A DNA stretch of 43,587 bases from Pokkaliibacter plantistimulans. Its GTDB lineage: Bacteria; Pseudomonadota; Gammaproteobacteria; Pseudomonadales; Balneatricaceae. Under the pieces are notes generated by a model, which was not told the DNA's origin, did no database searches, and worked only from the letters and a program-made list of their open reading frames with translations. The translations under genes were made by a program, and so were the position numbers. Below are positions 22,585 to 32,227 of the stretch, one piece after another; the stretch's first letter is position 1, and each line of letters opens with the position of its first letter. Where the stretch lies: contig NZ_LAPT01000042.1 of NCBI RefSeq assembly GCF_003194385.1, positions 1-43,587 on the forward strand. The letters run 5' to 3'.

Positions 22585-22612
22585 GAGCAACACCGTTCGA
22601 GGAGAGCTGACC

Positions 22613-23185
22613 ATGCAGCACACCACCGCCGCGGTTGCCGCCAGTGCCTTTGGCCTGATCAGCAGCGACCGGCCACGCACTCTGTTGCGTGAAGACGGAC
22701 AGCGCCCCGCGCTGGATGCCATCTGGCAACTGCTGGATACCGTGCCAGACCCGGAAGTGCCGGTGATCAGCGTGGTGGAGCTGGGTATCGTGCGTCAGCT
22801 CAACTGGCAGCAGGACCGGCTGGTGGTCACCCTGACCCCGACCTATTCCGGTTGCCCCGCGACGCAGGCCATCGCCGACGCCATTCATATGGCGTTATGG
22901 CAGGCAGGGCTTGAACAGATTGAGCTGCAGGAGCAGTTGTCACCGCCCTGGACGACCGACTGGATCAGCCCGGCGGGTCGCGACAAGCTGCGCGCTTACG
23001 GCATTGCGCCCCCGGCAGGCAGCGCCAGCAAGCGCACTCTGCTGGGTGAGGAGCCGGAAGTGCACTGCCCTCATTGCGGCTCGGTGCATACCAGCGTGAT
23101 CAGCGAATTTGGCTCCACCGCCTGCAAGGCACTGTACCGCTGCGACGACTGCCGCGAGCCATTCGACTATTTCAAATGCATCTGA
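22613..23185 (+). CDS. paaD: Phenylacetate degradation protein PaaD (Fe-S assembly, MIP18-like)
   Basis: A 190-residue protein with a MIP18/DUF59 domain: IWQLLDTVPDPEVPVISVVE, LGIVRQL and LTPTYSGCPATQAI, which includes the conserved cysteine. A C-terminal zinc-ribbon-like region carries CPHCGS and CDDC. PaaD is thought to help install Fe-S or iron centres in the epoxidase system. The N-terminus is about 20 residues longer than in E. coli. AGGAGAG precedes the ATG at 22613. A 104-base gap separates it from paaE. Confidence 0.93.
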   Translation: MQHTTAAVAASAFGLISSDRPRTLLREDGQRPALDAIWQLLDTVPDPEVPVISVVELGIVRQLNWQQDRLVVTLTPTYSGCPATQAIADAIHMALWQAGLEQIELQEQLSPPWTTDWISPAGRDKLRAYGIAPPAGSASKRTLLGEEPEVHCPHCGSVHTSVISEFGSTACKALYRCDDCREPFDYFKCI

Positions 23186-23289
23186 TTCACGTGCATCTGA
23201 GCTGAAACGCCTGACGCAGCCGCCACGCCGTCTGGCACGGCCTGCTGGCCCATGAAGTTGGCATAACAACAAAATTGATCGAGGTAACC

Positions 23290-24384
23290 ATGAGCCGTTT
23301 CTATTCCCTTGATGTGGCCGATGTGCGCCAGGAAACCCGTGATGCAGTGTCTGTCGCCTTCGCCATTCCGGCTGAGCTGCAGGACACCTTCCGTTTCAGT
23401 CAGGGCCAGCATTTGGTGCTGCGTACCCGCATCAACGATGAGGAAGTACGCCGCTCCTACTCCATCTGCTCCGGTGTGCATGACGGCGAATTGCGTATTG
23501 CCGTCAAACGCGTGGCCGGTGGTCTGTTTTCCAACTGGCTGAACGATCAGGCGCAGGCCCTGTTGCACAGCGCCCAGCCGCTGCAACTGGAAGCCATGCC
23601 ACCGGCCGGACATTTCAGCACCGAGCTGGATGCAGAGCGGGTCGGTCACTATCTTGGCGTTGCCGCAGGCAGTGGTATCACCCCTATTCTCAGCATTATC
23701 AAAACCACGCTGGATACCGAGCCGCAGAGCACCTTTACCCTGTTCTATGCCAACCGCTCGACCTCCAGCACTATTTTCCGCGAGCAGCTGGCCGACCTGA
23801 AAAACCGCTACATGGGCCGCCTCAATCTGGTGTTCCTGATGACCCGCGAACAGCAGGACATCGACCTCTACAACGGCCGTCTTGATCATGACAAATGCAA
23901 GGCGCTGTTCGACCGCTGGCTGGACGTTCCGCATCTGACCGCAGCCTTCCTCTGTGGCCCGCAACAGATGATCGAACTGGTCAGTGAAGCACTGCAGCAA
24001 CACGATCTGGACAAGGCCCGCATCCACTACGAACTGTTCGGCACCGGTCTGCCTGCCACCACCCGCCGCCAGCGCGACAGCGGCGAAGCCATTGCCGCCG
24101 AGCTGTGCGATGTCACCGTTATCGCAGATGGCCGACAGATCAACTTCGGTCTGGCCCGTGATACCCGCAGCATTCTCGATGCCGGTAACGAACACGGCGC
24201 CGACCTGCCTTACTCCTGCAAGGCAGGCGTGTGCTCGACCTGCCGCGCCAAAGTGGTGGAAGGCGAGGTGGAAATGGACGTCAACTTCGCGCTGGAAGAC
24301 TACGAAGTCAAAGCAGGCTACGTGCTGTCGTGCCAGTGTTTCCCGGTCAGCAAGAAGGTCGTCCTCGACTTCGACACCCTGTAA
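23290..24384 (+). CDS. paaE: Phenylacetyl-CoA epoxidase reductase PaaE
   Basis: A 364-residue reductase delivering electrons from NADPH to PaaA. The FNR-like FAD domain has VRRSYSICSG and AVKRVAGGLFSNWL; the NADPH domain has GVAAGSGITPILSI and TAAFLCGPQQMI. The C-terminal plant-type [2Fe-2S] domain has C310, C315 and C318 in YSCKAGVCSTCRAKV and C348 in VLSCQC. The ATG at 23290 follows GAGGT at a good distance. 120 bases, including a small GGCACC/GGTGCC hairpin (24399-24420), separate it from paaZ. Confidence 0.96.
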   Translation: MSRFYSLDVADVRQETRDAVSVAFAIPAELQDTFRFSQGQHLVLRTRINDEEVRRSYSICSGVHDGELRIAVKRVAGGLFSNWLNDQAQALLHSAQPLQLEAMPPAGHFSTELDAERVGHYLGVAAGSGITPILSIIKTTLDTEPQSTFTLFYANRSTSSTIFREQLADLKNRYMGRLNLVFLMTREQQDIDLYNGRLDHDKCKALFDRWLDVPHLTAAFLCGPQQMIELVSEALQQHDLDKARIHYELFGTGLPATTRRQRDSGEAIAAELCDVTVIADGRQINFGLARDTRSILDAGNEHGADLPYSCKAGVCSTCRAKVVEGEVEMDVNFALEDYEVKAGYVLSCQCFPVSKKVVLDFDTL

Positions 24385-24504
24385 TCGCGGCGTACTCAGG
24401 CACCACCTGATGACGGTGCCAACCGCCCGACCATTACCCATCAACAAGAACAATTCAGGGGCCTGCTGCTCACCCGGCTTGGCCCTGCAGACAGAGTCAG
24501 CAGC

Positions 24505-26562
24505 ATGAAAATCAAAAGCTATGTATGCGGCCAGTGGGTCGAAGGACAGGACAGCGGCGCGGAACTGTTCCATGCCGTTAACGGTGAGCTGATTGGCAGC
24601 GTCACCAGCAAAGGGATCGATTTTAAAGCCGTGGCCGATTATGGCCGCAGCAAAGGCGGGCCAGCACTGCGTGCGCTGACCTTCCACGATCGCGCCAACC
24701 GCCTGAAGGCGCTGGCTCAGCATCTGATGAGCAAAAAAGATGAGTTTTATCGCATCTCCGCGCTGACCGGTGCAACCAGGGTAGACAGCTGGATCGACAT
24801 CGAAGGCGGTGCCGGCACGCTGTTTACCTACTCCAGCCTGGTACGTCGCGAGCTGCCCAATGAAACCTTCGTGGTCGAAGGTAACAGCGAACGCCTGTCA
24901 GCCAAGGGCACCTTTGTGGGCCGCCATATTCTGGTGCCGAAAGAAGGGGTGGCGGTACACATCAATGCCTTCAACTTCCCCTGCTGGGGCATGCTGGAAA
25001 AGATCGCTCCGAGTCTGGCTGCCGGTGTCCCGGTTATCGTCAAACCGGCCAGTGCCACCTGCTACCTGACAGAAGCCATGGTGCGGGAAATTATCGCTTC
25101 CGGGCTGTTCCCCGAAGGTGCCATCCAGCTGGTGTGCGGCAGTACCGGCGACTTGCTGGATCATCTGATGGAACAGGATGTGGTCACCTTTACCGGCTCT
25201 GCCGCCACGGGTCAGAAACTGCGCAGCCATCCCAATATCCTTGCCCGCTCGATCCCCTTCACCATGGAAGCGGATTCCCTCAACTGCAGCATTCTCGGTG
25301 CAGGCGTAGAGCCCGGCAGTGCCGAGTTCGATCTGTTCATCAAGGAAGTTGCCAACGAGATGTCGGTCAAGGCTGGCCAGAAATGTACCGCCATTCGCCG
25401 CGCTATTGTTCCCCGTCAGCGTGCTGATGCTGTGGCCGAAGCCCTCAAGGCACGACTGGCCAAGGTGGTCCTCGGTGACCCGGCCGTCGAAGGGGTGCGT
25501 ATGGGGCCGCTGGTCAACCGTGATCAGGTCGATGATGTCTGGGCCAAACTGGAGCAACTCAAAGGCGCCGCAGAAGTGATTTACGGTGGTCAGCGCCAGT
25601 TCGCAGTGACCGGGGCCAGTGCCGAGAGCGGCGCATTCTTCCCCAGCACCCTGCTGTATTGTGACCAGCCGCTGCAGACCGACATCCCTCACTCGGTTGA
25701 AGCCTTCGGCCCGGTATCGACGCTGATGGCCTATGACGATATCGAGCAGGCCATTGCCATCGCCAAAATGGGCCGCGGCAGTCTGGCAGGCTCACTGGTG
25801 ACCGCTGACAATCTGGAAGCCAGAAAGGTCATCCTCGGCACCGCGGCCTATCACGGTCGCCTGCTGGTGCTGAACACCGAGTGCGCCAGAGAATCGACCG
25901 GCCACGGCTCACCCTTGCCGACACTGGTCCATGGCGGCCCCGGCCGCGCCGGTGGTGGTGAAGAGCTGGGCGGCCTGCGGGCAGTCAAACATTACATGCA
26001 GCGCACCGCCATTCAGGGCAGCCCCACCACCCTGACCGCGATTACCAACGAGTTCCACCCCGGTTCCGAGCAGATCAAAACCCAGGTGCATCCGTTCCGC
26101 CGCTATTTCGATGAGCTGCAGATCGGCGAGACGCTGATCACCCATCGCCGCACCGTCACCGAGGCCGACATCGTCAACTTCGGCTGCCTGTCCGGTGATC
26201 ACTTCTACGCTCACTTCGATGAGCTGGCAGCAAAGGATTCGCTGTTCGGCAAGCGTGTCGCCCATGGCTACTTTGTCATCTCGGCGGCGGCCGGTCTGTT
26301 TGTCGAGCCGTCCCCCGGTCCAGTACTGGCCAACTACGGGATGGAAAACCTGCGTTTTGTCAGCCCCGTGGGTATCGGCGACACCATTCAGGCCCGCCTC
26401 ACCTGCAAGCAGAAAATCCGCAAGGACAAACGCCCCGATGAACAGCGCGCGACAGGCGTGGTGGTGTGGGATGTGGAAGTCACCAACCAGCACAACGAGC
26501 CGGTGGCGCTGTATTCCATCCTGACGCTGGTGGAGCGCAAGGACGACGAAGCAGCAGCGTAA
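24505..26562 (+). CDS. paaZ: Oxepin-CoA hydrolase / 3-oxo-5,6-dehydrosuberyl-CoA semialdehyde dehydrogenase PaaZ
   Basis: A 685-residue bifunctional ring-opening enzyme. The N-terminal aldehyde dehydrogenase domain (about 1-520) has [12 protein letters not shown] and the catalytic Cys294 in GQKCTAIRR. The C-terminal MaoC-type hydratase domain (about 540-680) has D565 and H570 in [12 protein letters not shown], equivalent to the E. coli hydratase pair, then [19 protein letters not shown]. Both halves are complete, so it can open the oxepin and oxidise the reactive aldehyde without releasing it. The start has only a weak ribosome site. Last gene of the second paa operon. Confidence 0.96.
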   Translation: MKIKSYVCGQWVEGQDSGAELFHAVNGELIGSVTSKGIDFKAVADYGRSKGGPALRALTFHDRANRLKALAQHLMSKKDEFYRISALTGATRVDSWIDIEGGAGTLFTYSSLVRRELPNETFVVEGNSERLSAKGTFVGRHILVPKEGVAVHINAFNFPCWGMLEKIAPSLAAGVPVIVKPASATCYLTEAMVREIIASGLFPEGAIQLVCGSTGDLLDHLMEQDVVTFTGSAATGQKLRSHPNILARSIPFTMEADSLNCSILGAGVEPGSAEFDLFIKEVANEMSVKAGQKCTAIRRAIVPRQRADAVAEALKARLAKVVLGDPAVEGVRMGPLVNRDQVDDVWAKLEQLKGAAEVIYGGQRQFAVTGASAESGAFFPSTLLYCDQPLQTDIPHSVEAFGPVSTLMAYDDIEQAIAIAKMGRGSLAGSLVTADNLEARKVILGTAAYHGRLLVLNTECARESTGHGSPLPTLVHGGPGRAGGGEELGGLRAVKHYMQRTAIQGSPTTLTAITNEFHPGSEQIKTQVHPFRRYFDELQIGETLITHRRTVTEADIVNFGCLSGDHFYAHFDELAAKDSLFGKRVAHGYFVISAAAGLFVEPSPGPVLANYGMENLRFVSPVGIGDTIQARLTCKQKIRKDKRPDEQRATGVVVWDVEVTNQHNEPVALYSILTLVERKDDEAAA

Positions 26563-26622
26563 TCGCTGCCATCGTCAGTGAGTTGCTGCCAGTGCAGATA
26601 AAGCGCTACTGCCAGCGCAGAT

Positions 26623-26651
26623 GACAAGGGAGGCTCAACGCCTCCCTTGTC
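26623..26651 (+). terminator. Terminator after paaZ
   Basis: GACAAGGGAGGC (26623-26634) pairs exactly with GCCTCCCTTGTC (26640-26651) around a 5-base loop. The T-run is weak, but the 12-bp stem and its position between convergent genes fit an operon terminator. Confidence 0.75.
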
Positions 26652-26717
26652 ATATCGGTGATCTGCTCTCTGTTTTACTGCTCTCTGTCTTACCGGGAGC
26701 AAAGCACGCTGTCATGG

Positions 26718-27218
26718 TTACTGCGGTTTAGCATCGGCACCGTGATCATCCAGCTGGGCCTTGAACCAGTCATGAATGGCCTCCACCAGCTTGGGATCGT
26801 CACTGCTGTATGTAATCTGTGCACCGGCCGGCAGGCGTTCGTACTGAATACGGATGCGGGTCGAGCCCTCCTCCATGGTTTTTAACCCCGGCATGTCCTC
26901 ACCGTGCAGGCGGGTGGGATCAGCAAAATTCCCCTGCTGAAACTGCACCGACTCATACAGCAGGTGATTCTGAATCAGGGCAACCTGTTCTTTATCCTCC
27001 GAACTTTGCGCCAGCACCTTCTGCACGCCACCCGTATCATTGGTGGTAAAGATGTGCGAGGTCTTGTCCAGACTGAAGGGCATCACTTCATGGCCCATCT
27101 GATGCACCATGTCCTGCCGGGTGGTATCTGCCGGCATATCATCCGCGTGTGCCCACAGTGATGCCGCCGTGCCGATCACACCCGCCAGCCCGATGGTCAG
27201 GAAACGTATTGCACTCAT
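26718..27218 (-). CDS. Exported conserved hypothetical protein
   Basis: A 166-residue protein with a signal peptide (IRFLTIGLAGVIGTAASLWAH, cleavage near AHA-DD). The mature part has MGHEVMPFSLDKTSHIFTTN, DTGGVQKVLAQ, HLLYESVQFQQGNFADPTRL and YSSDDPKLVEAIHDWFKAQL, with a C-terminal DDHG. It resembles exported proteins sometimes mislabelled aspartate carbamoyltransferase; no ATCase motif is present. GGAGAAAG (27224-27231 on the - strand side) precedes the ATG at 27218. It follows the VIT-family gene by 19 bases and probably shares its operon. Confidence 0.7.
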   Translation of the reverse strand: MSAIRFLTIGLAGVIGTAASLWAHADDMPADTTRQDMVHQMGHEVMPFSLDKTSHIFTTNDTGGVQKVLAQSSEDKEQVALIQNHLLYESVQFQQGNFADPTRLHGEDMPGLKTMEEGSTRIRIQYERLPAGAQITYSSDDPKLVEAIHDWFKAQLDDHGADAKPQ

Positions 27219-27237
27219 GTGTCTTTCTCCTTTTTCC

Positions 27238-27972
27238 CTATCCCGTCGTAACACCAAAAAGCGCGCCTACAGCGGTGGTCATCGCCATCGCCAGCGCGCC
27301 CCAGAAGGCCACCCGAAACGCTGCCACCCCGACCGGTGCGCCACCGGCTCTGGCAGCCAGTGCGCCCGATACGGCGAGGCAGACCAGCGCTACCAGCGCC
27401 ACGCTCCATAACAATGCGCTGGCAGGCACTAATGCCACGACCAGAAGCGGCAACACCGCCCCCAGCGAAAAGGTCAGCGCCGAGGTCAGTGCCGCCTGCA
27501 CCGGCCGGGCAGTCGCGGTCTCGGTAATCCCCAGCTCGTCGCGGGCATGAGCGCCAAGCGCATCATGGGTCATCAGCTGCTCTGCCACCTGTCTGGCCAG
27601 AGGCCGCTCCAGCCCCCGCTTAACGTAGATATTGGTCAGCTCGATCAGCTCGTGCTCCGGGTCATCCTCCAACTCCTGCCGCTCGACCTCAAGGTCGGCC
27701 TGCTCGGTGTCAGACTGGGAGCTGACCGACACGTATTCTCCGGCAGCCATCGACATCGCCCCGGCCACCAGCCCTGCCAGTCCGGCCAGCAAAATGCTGC
27801 GCGTGCTGGCCTCAGCCGCCGCTACGCCCATCACCAGACTGGCGGTAGAAACGATGCCATCGTTCGCGCCCAGCACGGCAGCACGCAGCCAGCCGATACG
27901 TTGCGAGCGATGATGTTCGGTATGGTGTTTTTTGACGTTGTGGCGGGTACGTATGTTTTCCTTCACAAACAC
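27238..27972 (-). CDS. VIT1/CCC1-family membrane transporter
   Basis: A 244-residue integral membrane protein. The VIT signature is clear: LRAAVLGANDGIVSTASLVM then GVAAAEA, followed by AGLVAGAMSMAAGEYVSVSS. A charged cytosolic metal-binding segment with several Glu and His residues (about 85-150: DLEVERQELEDDPEHELIEL, YVKRGLERPLARQVAEQLM) precedes three further TM helices. The family exports or sequesters Fe2+/Mn2+. It leads a two-gene - strand unit with the exported protein downstream. Confidence 0.88.
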   Translation of the reverse strand: MFVKENIRTRHNVKKHHTEHHRSQRIGWLRAAVLGANDGIVSTASLVMGVAAAEASTRSILLAGLAGLVAGAMSMAAGEYVSVSSQSDTEQADLEVERQELEDDPEHELIELTNIYVKRGLERPLARQVAEQLMTHDALGAHARDELGITETATARPVQAALTSALTFSLGAVLPLLVVALVPASALLWSVALVALVCLAVSGALAARAGGAPVGVAAFRVAFWGALAMAMTTAVGALFGVTTG

Positions 27973-28138
27973 GACTTCCTCAATGAGCAGCGCTGCCTTG
28001 GCAGCTGAAGAGTGCTTAACCGCACTTACCGATTTATGGGTTGCAGGGCGGTTCAGCGCAAGGAGGGACAGCGCTACCCCTGCTCTACCTCAGCCTGCCC
28101 TCAGCCTGCGTTTTATCGCAACAGCTCAGAGCACGTTC

Positions 28139-29608
28139 TTAGCTTTTAGCCGCCGCTGGCACCTGCACATCCTGAATCTGCACCTGATTGCGCCCACGGT
28201 TTTTGGCCAGATAAAGCGCCTCATCGGCCCGCACCAGAAGACGTTCCCGCTCGATGCGCTGTTTAGCAGGCAGATACCCCACGCCAATACTGACCGTGGC
28301 TTTGAGCAGTTTGCCATCCACTCCGGCAAAGCGATGGGCCGCCACCATGGACCGCAGCCGCTCGGCAACGGACAAGGCCCCTTCACGGCTGATCCCCGGC
28401 AACATGACTGCAAACTCCTCGCCACCCAACCGTCCGAACAGATCGCCTTTGCGTAACTGGCCATCCACCAGCCGGGCAAACTCGATCAGCACCAGATCGC
28501 CACTGCGATGGCCAAAGTGATCATTGATGTACTTGAAATGATCCAGATCCATCATCAGCACCGCCACAGGCTTGCCCGCTGCGATGCACTCCTTCAGGGC
28601 ATGGCCAGCGCGATGTTCAAACGTCGCTCGTGACAGCGCATCAGTCAGGTAATCGTGATTGACCGCATGATCGAGCTGTATCACCAGCTTGTTGCGGGCA
28701 GCATTGATACAGGCCACCGTCAGCGGCCCCAGTGCCAGCATGGTCAGGCCCAGCCGCAGCGATACGGTGTCATCAATAAAGTTGGCGTGAGCAAACACCG
28801 GCAACAGATTTCTCGCCAGTGCCAGGCTGATGATAGTGGCGAAGATCAGCGTCACCAGCATGGTGGAGAACAGGCTGTAACTCAGGGCACACCAGAGCAA
28901 TGCCGGGACCGGCAGGGCAATGGCGCCGGAACCACCCACCGCCATCATCACCCCCAGTGACAATGCCAGACTGAACAACGGCGCCAGTCGCAACCAGTCC
29001 AGCTCAACCCGGCGCATGGCAAAGGCTTGCTGAAACCACTGGGCAATACGACGAAGCGGAAAGGTCAGGATGACCGGCAGGATGGTGATGTAGTTGACCA
29101 TTTCCGCACTGAACCAGTAAGCCAGCCCGACCCAGATGTTGCGGTCAAACAAGACGATACTGGCACCACAGCCGACCAGCGCACTGGCCAGCGCACCGCA
29201 GAAGCAGAAGACAAACAGGTGCAGCACCGCCAGCGGGCTTTGCAGAGTGCGGTCAACACTATGGAAATGGCTGTACAGCCAGCAAGCCATGGCGACGCCG
29301 GCCAGATTGGCGGCAGTCAACCACAGGGTGATCAGCCATTTACCGCCCGTCAGTAAGTCGGCCAGCACCAGTGCTATAAAGGCCGCCAGCCAGCACCAGC
29401 CACTGGTCAGTCTGGGGGTCCGCAGCAACATCCCCAGCAGCAGGGCATTGGCAGGCCATATAGAGGCGAGAAAGCCAACCGGACGGGACAGAATCCCGAT
29501 CAGCGCGGCAGCGAAGATCACGCCACCGACAATCAGAGCCCGGCGCAGCACCCGCGACCAGGGCGCCGCCCAGAGTTCAGAATGCCAGCCGAATCTGTCA
29601 GCACTCAT
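28139..29608 (-). CDS. MASE1-domain diguanylate cyclase
   Basis: A 489-residue membrane-bound c-di-GMP synthase. The N-terminal MASE1 sensor domain (about residues 20-290) contains 8 or so TM segments (FLASIWPANALLLGMLLRTP and SAEMVNYITILPVILTFPLR). The GGDEF domain has the active GGEEF motif at about 395-399 and an intact RKGD inhibitory site 5 residues before it, so product inhibition is expected. The ATG at 29608 follows AGGGGGA; an upstream in-frame start lacks a ribosome site. Monocistronic. Confidence 0.9.
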   Translation of the reverse strand: MSADRFGWHSELWAAPWSRVLRRALIVGGVIFAAALIGILSRPVGFLASIWPANALLLGMLLRTPRLTSGWCWLAAFIALVLADLLTGGKWLITLWLTAANLAGVAMACWLYSHFHSVDRTLQSPLAVLHLFVFCFCGALASALVGCGASIVLFDRNIWVGLAYWFSAEMVNYITILPVILTFPLRRIAQWFQQAFAMRRVELDWLRLAPLFSLALSLGVMMAVGGSGAIALPVPALLWCALSYSLFSTMLVTLIFATIISLALARNLLPVFAHANFIDDTVSLRLGLTMLALGPLTVACINAARNKLVIQLDHAVNHDYLTDALSRATFEHRAGHALKECIAAGKPVAVLMMDLDHFKYINDHFGHRSGDLVLIEFARLVDGQLRKGDLFGRLGGEEFAVMLPGISREGALSVAERLRSMVAAHRFAGVDGKLLKATVSIGVGYLPAKQRIERERLLVRADEALYLAKNRGRNQVQIQDVQVPAAAKS

Positions 29609-29747
29609 GCTGTTTCCCCCTGTGTGGGGCATGAGCTTTAATTGCAGTTCATAAGTGCCGTAATTGACAGCTGTAACAGCAGCCACGGCGCCATAGGGGC
29701 AAAAGCCGTCAGTATTTCTCCAGCCCCTGCAGGCTGATCAGAGTGCA

Positions 29748-29777
29748 GAAACAAAAAGAGCGCCACCGGGGCGCTCT
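29748..29777 (-). terminator. Rho-independent terminator of the chemoreceptor gene
   Basis: On the - strand AGAGCGCC (29777-29770) pairs with GGCGCTCT (29764-29757), followed by TTTTTGTTT. It lies about 17 bases after the chemoreceptor stop. Confidence 0.9.
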
Positions 29778-29793
29778 CCTGTCAGTCCATAGA

Positions 29794-31785
29794 TCAGACC
29801 CGGAAGGCGGCAATCATGCCCTGCAACTCACGGGTCATACGTGCCACTTCGGTACTCAGAGTTGCGGTACTACTGGCCTGCTCGGCCGTTACTTCACTGG
29901 CTTTCTTGATTTCCACCGTACTCTGCTCAACGCCTTCCACCACACTGGCCTGCTGTTCGGCTGCCGAGGCGATCTGGGTGTTGTGATCAACGATGAACTC
30001 CATATTGGAAGTGATCTGCTGGAAGATCGTCGCCGTCTTCTCGACCTCCTCCACTGTTGCCGAAGCGCTGCGATGGCTGGTCTCAATGGTGCTGACCGCA
30101 TTGCTGACCTGACGCTGCAGGCGGGCAATGATGGTATCAATCTCACCGGTCAGCTCATGGGAGCGCTGTGCCAGACTGCGCACTTCATCCGCAACTACCG
30201 CAAAGCCACGGCCCTGCTCCCCGGCGCGAGCCGCTTCGATGGCGGCATTCAAGGCCAGCAGGTTGGTCTGCTCAGCGACGCTCTTGATTACATCCAGCAC
30301 CTTGGAAATGCTGCCGCTTTCCTGCTCCACTGAAGAGATGGCGTTGCGCGAAGCATCCATATGGCCAAACAGCTGATTGATACCGGCCACCGCCTGATTG
30401 ACCTGCACCAGCCCCTGCTCGCACTCGGCACCGATCTGACTGGCTTTGCCCGAGGCGGTATGGGTGTTGCGGCTGACTTCGTGAACACTGGCGACCAGCT
30501 CACTCATGGAGGTGGCAATCTGGTCCAGCTCGACCGTCTGCATCGCCACGCTTTCGCTACTGGACTGCGCATTTTCGTTCACGGTCGTGGCTTTGACGGT
30601 GGTCGATTCAGAAATGTTGGCCACTTCGGTGATCAGGGAGCGCATCTTGATCTGCATCTGATTGAAGTCGTTCGACAGTTCACCCAGCTCGTCGCTGGCG
30701 TCAGTGCGGATGTCCTGACTCAGATCCCCTTCCGACACACGACGGGTACCGGTGCGGATGGTCTTGATGGCGCCATGCACTGACACATAGAAACCGGCGA
30801 ACAGATAGACAATCAGCAGCACCATCACCACCTGAATCGAAGACCAGGCAATCAGTGCCGCACGTTTATTCTGCAAGCGCTGATCAAGAATGCCGGACAC
30901 TTCATCCAGCAACTGCTGACGGCCGTTCTCCAGCGCCGCCGTCGCCTGATCATACCCCTCAAAATGTGACCGCCATTGGGCCGGTGCCTTGTCATCGTAG
31001 GAGAAACTGCCAGTGGCATATTTGGTGATTACTGCCGTCTGGAAGCGGCCCAGAATAGCCTTGCTGGAATCAATAATGGCCTGCTGCATCGGCTGATCGG
31101 CAGCCGTGCCTTCGGTGATCGCTTTCAGCTCATTGACCAGATTGAACACGCCGGGTTTGGAGGCTGACTCAAGAAAACCATAGGCGACAATATAGGCGTT
31201 GTAGGTACGCGCTTTGGACAGGGTGACATAGGCCGGTATCAGCGAGTTGAGCATGAAGTCGACATCGTTATACAGCCTGTCGTTTTCGTCCTTGCTCAGG
31301 TGCGCCCGGCTGGCCACCGACTTGATAATCTCTCGCAGATGCTCAGGTTGGGTGAAGTTGCTGACGTAGAGGGTATCGACGGGAACACTGGTGCTGCTAC
31401 CCTGCTCTGTCCCTTTGCTGTCCTTATCGATGGCCAGACCTGCATAACGGCTGCCATTCACCGCGCTGTTGTATTGCGCCACGCTGGCGTCGTAACGCTG
31501 CTGGTAGTCTTTGACGGCAGAGGTGACATCCTCTTCATTGCGCGCCATGGAAACCACTTTGGCGCCAGCCAGCTTCTGTGACGCTTCGAACACATCCAGC
31601 AAGCGGGTGATGACCCCCAGACCTTCCTGCTCCGAGCGGGCGTTTTGCATGTCCTTGTACAGGCTGCTGAGCTTGTCAACGGACAGCCAGCAGAACGGCA
31701 GCATAAATACCAGGAAAATGATCAGAAATTTGTACGCATAGCGCGTACGGTTCATTAAATAGAGCACAGGCCGCAGCAAAAACAT
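29794..31785 (-). CDS. Methyl-accepting chemotaxis protein
   Basis: A 663-residue chemoreceptor. TM1 lies at about residues 19-37 ([18 protein letters not shown]), a large periplasmic helical domain occupies about 40-312, and TM2 about 316-336 ([20 protein letters not shown]). A HAMP domain ([20 protein letters not shown]) and the cytoplasmic signalling domain follow, with the conserved tip [18 protein letters not shown] and [18 protein letters not shown]. The ligand is unknown. No C-terminal CheR-binding pentapeptide is seen (it ends GMIAAFRV). GGGGA precedes the ATG. Confidence 0.93.
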   Translation of the reverse strand: MFLLRPVLYLMNRTRYAYKFLIIFLVFMLPFCWLSVDKLSSLYKDMQNARSEQEGLGVITRLLDVFEASQKLAGAKVVSMARNEEDVTSAVKDYQQRYDASVAQYNSAVNGSRYAGLAIDKDSKGTEQGSSTSVPVDTLYVSNFTQPEHLREIIKSVASRAHLSKDENDRLYNDVDFMLNSLIPAYVTLSKARTYNAYIVAYGFLESASKPGVFNLVNELKAITEGTAADQPMQQAIIDSSKAILGRFQTAVITKYATGSFSYDDKAPAQWRSHFEGYDQATAALENGRQQLLDEVSGILDQRLQNKRAALIAWSSIQVVMVLLIVYLFAGFYVSVHGAIKTIRTGTRRVSEGDLSQDIRTDASDELGELSNDFNQMQIKMRSLITEVANISESTTVKATTVNENAQSSSESVAMQTVELDQIATSMSELVASVHEVSRNTHTASGKASQIGAECEQGLVQVNQAVAGINQLFGHMDASRNAISSVEQESGSISKVLDVIKSVAEQTNLLALNAAIEAARAGEQGRGFAVVADEVRSLAQRSHELTGEIDTIIARLQRQVSNAVSTIETSHRSASATVEEVEKTATIFQQITSNMEFIVDHNTQIASAAEQQASVVEGVEQSTVEIKKASEVTAEQASSTATLSTEVARMTRELQGMIAAFRV

Positions 31786-32203
31786 TCCATCCCCTGGGCA
31801 GATATCTGCAAGTTATGGTTTAGCTGTATCAAAAAGATACGTTGGGTATTGGTGCCCGAATATACCTATTGAGCCAAAACAAATAAACCTGCAATAAAAA
31901 GGGAAATTTAACGCCTGCGACCTGAACTCTCCAGATCACACCCCTTGCACCAGATCAGAACCAAAAACCGCCTATAAATCAGCCTTATGCACAAGCATGA
32001 TGCACCTGCAGCGCTCCACACAGCATGGCAGCCTTTTACAGACGAAACACAAAACACAAATATAAACACCGATATAAACAGAGCACCTATTCCAATTCAA
32101 AATCGGGGCTTTATTCAAAAGCCGCAATTACCAGCAGCAATATTCCTTAACCACAGCACAGGAATTGCCAGCAATAGAATTGAATTAAGGAAATGCAGTG
32201 AAT
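31786..32203. other. Intergenic region upstream of the chemoreceptor
   Basis: 418 AT-rich bases between the chemoreceptor start and the end of the sulfatase-family gene. It probably holds the chemoreceptor promoter. A 72-codon + strand frame (31987-32205) has low-complexity AT-driven content and no ribosome site, so I do not call it a gene. Confidence 0.5.
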
Positions 32204-32227
32204 AACCCACCGTTAACACGGTGGGTT
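32204..32227 (-). terminator. Terminator hairpin overlapping the end of the sulfatase-family gene
   Basis: AACCCACCG (32204-32212) and CGGTGGGTT (32219-32227) form a 9-bp stem; the stop codon TAA lies in the loop. The stem encodes the last residues (INPPC). The T-run is short. Confidence 0.6.

Noticed and set aside
23167-24723. Long - strand open frame (518 codons) opposite paaE
   Set aside because: It mirrors the GC-rich codon bias of paaE/paaZ; the product is low-complexity and the + strand genes are certain. The same applies to long frames opposite paaH (9441-10736), paaA (20457-21590) and paaC (21685-22722).
26718-27218. Aspartate carbamoyltransferase
   Set aside because: Related proteins are sometimes so labelled, but the gene is short, has a signal peptide and none of the ATCase motifs.
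31987-32205. 72-codon + strand ORF
   Set aside because: AT-driven, low-complexity Asn/Thr/Ile content, no ribosome site, and it runs into the terminator of the opposite gene.
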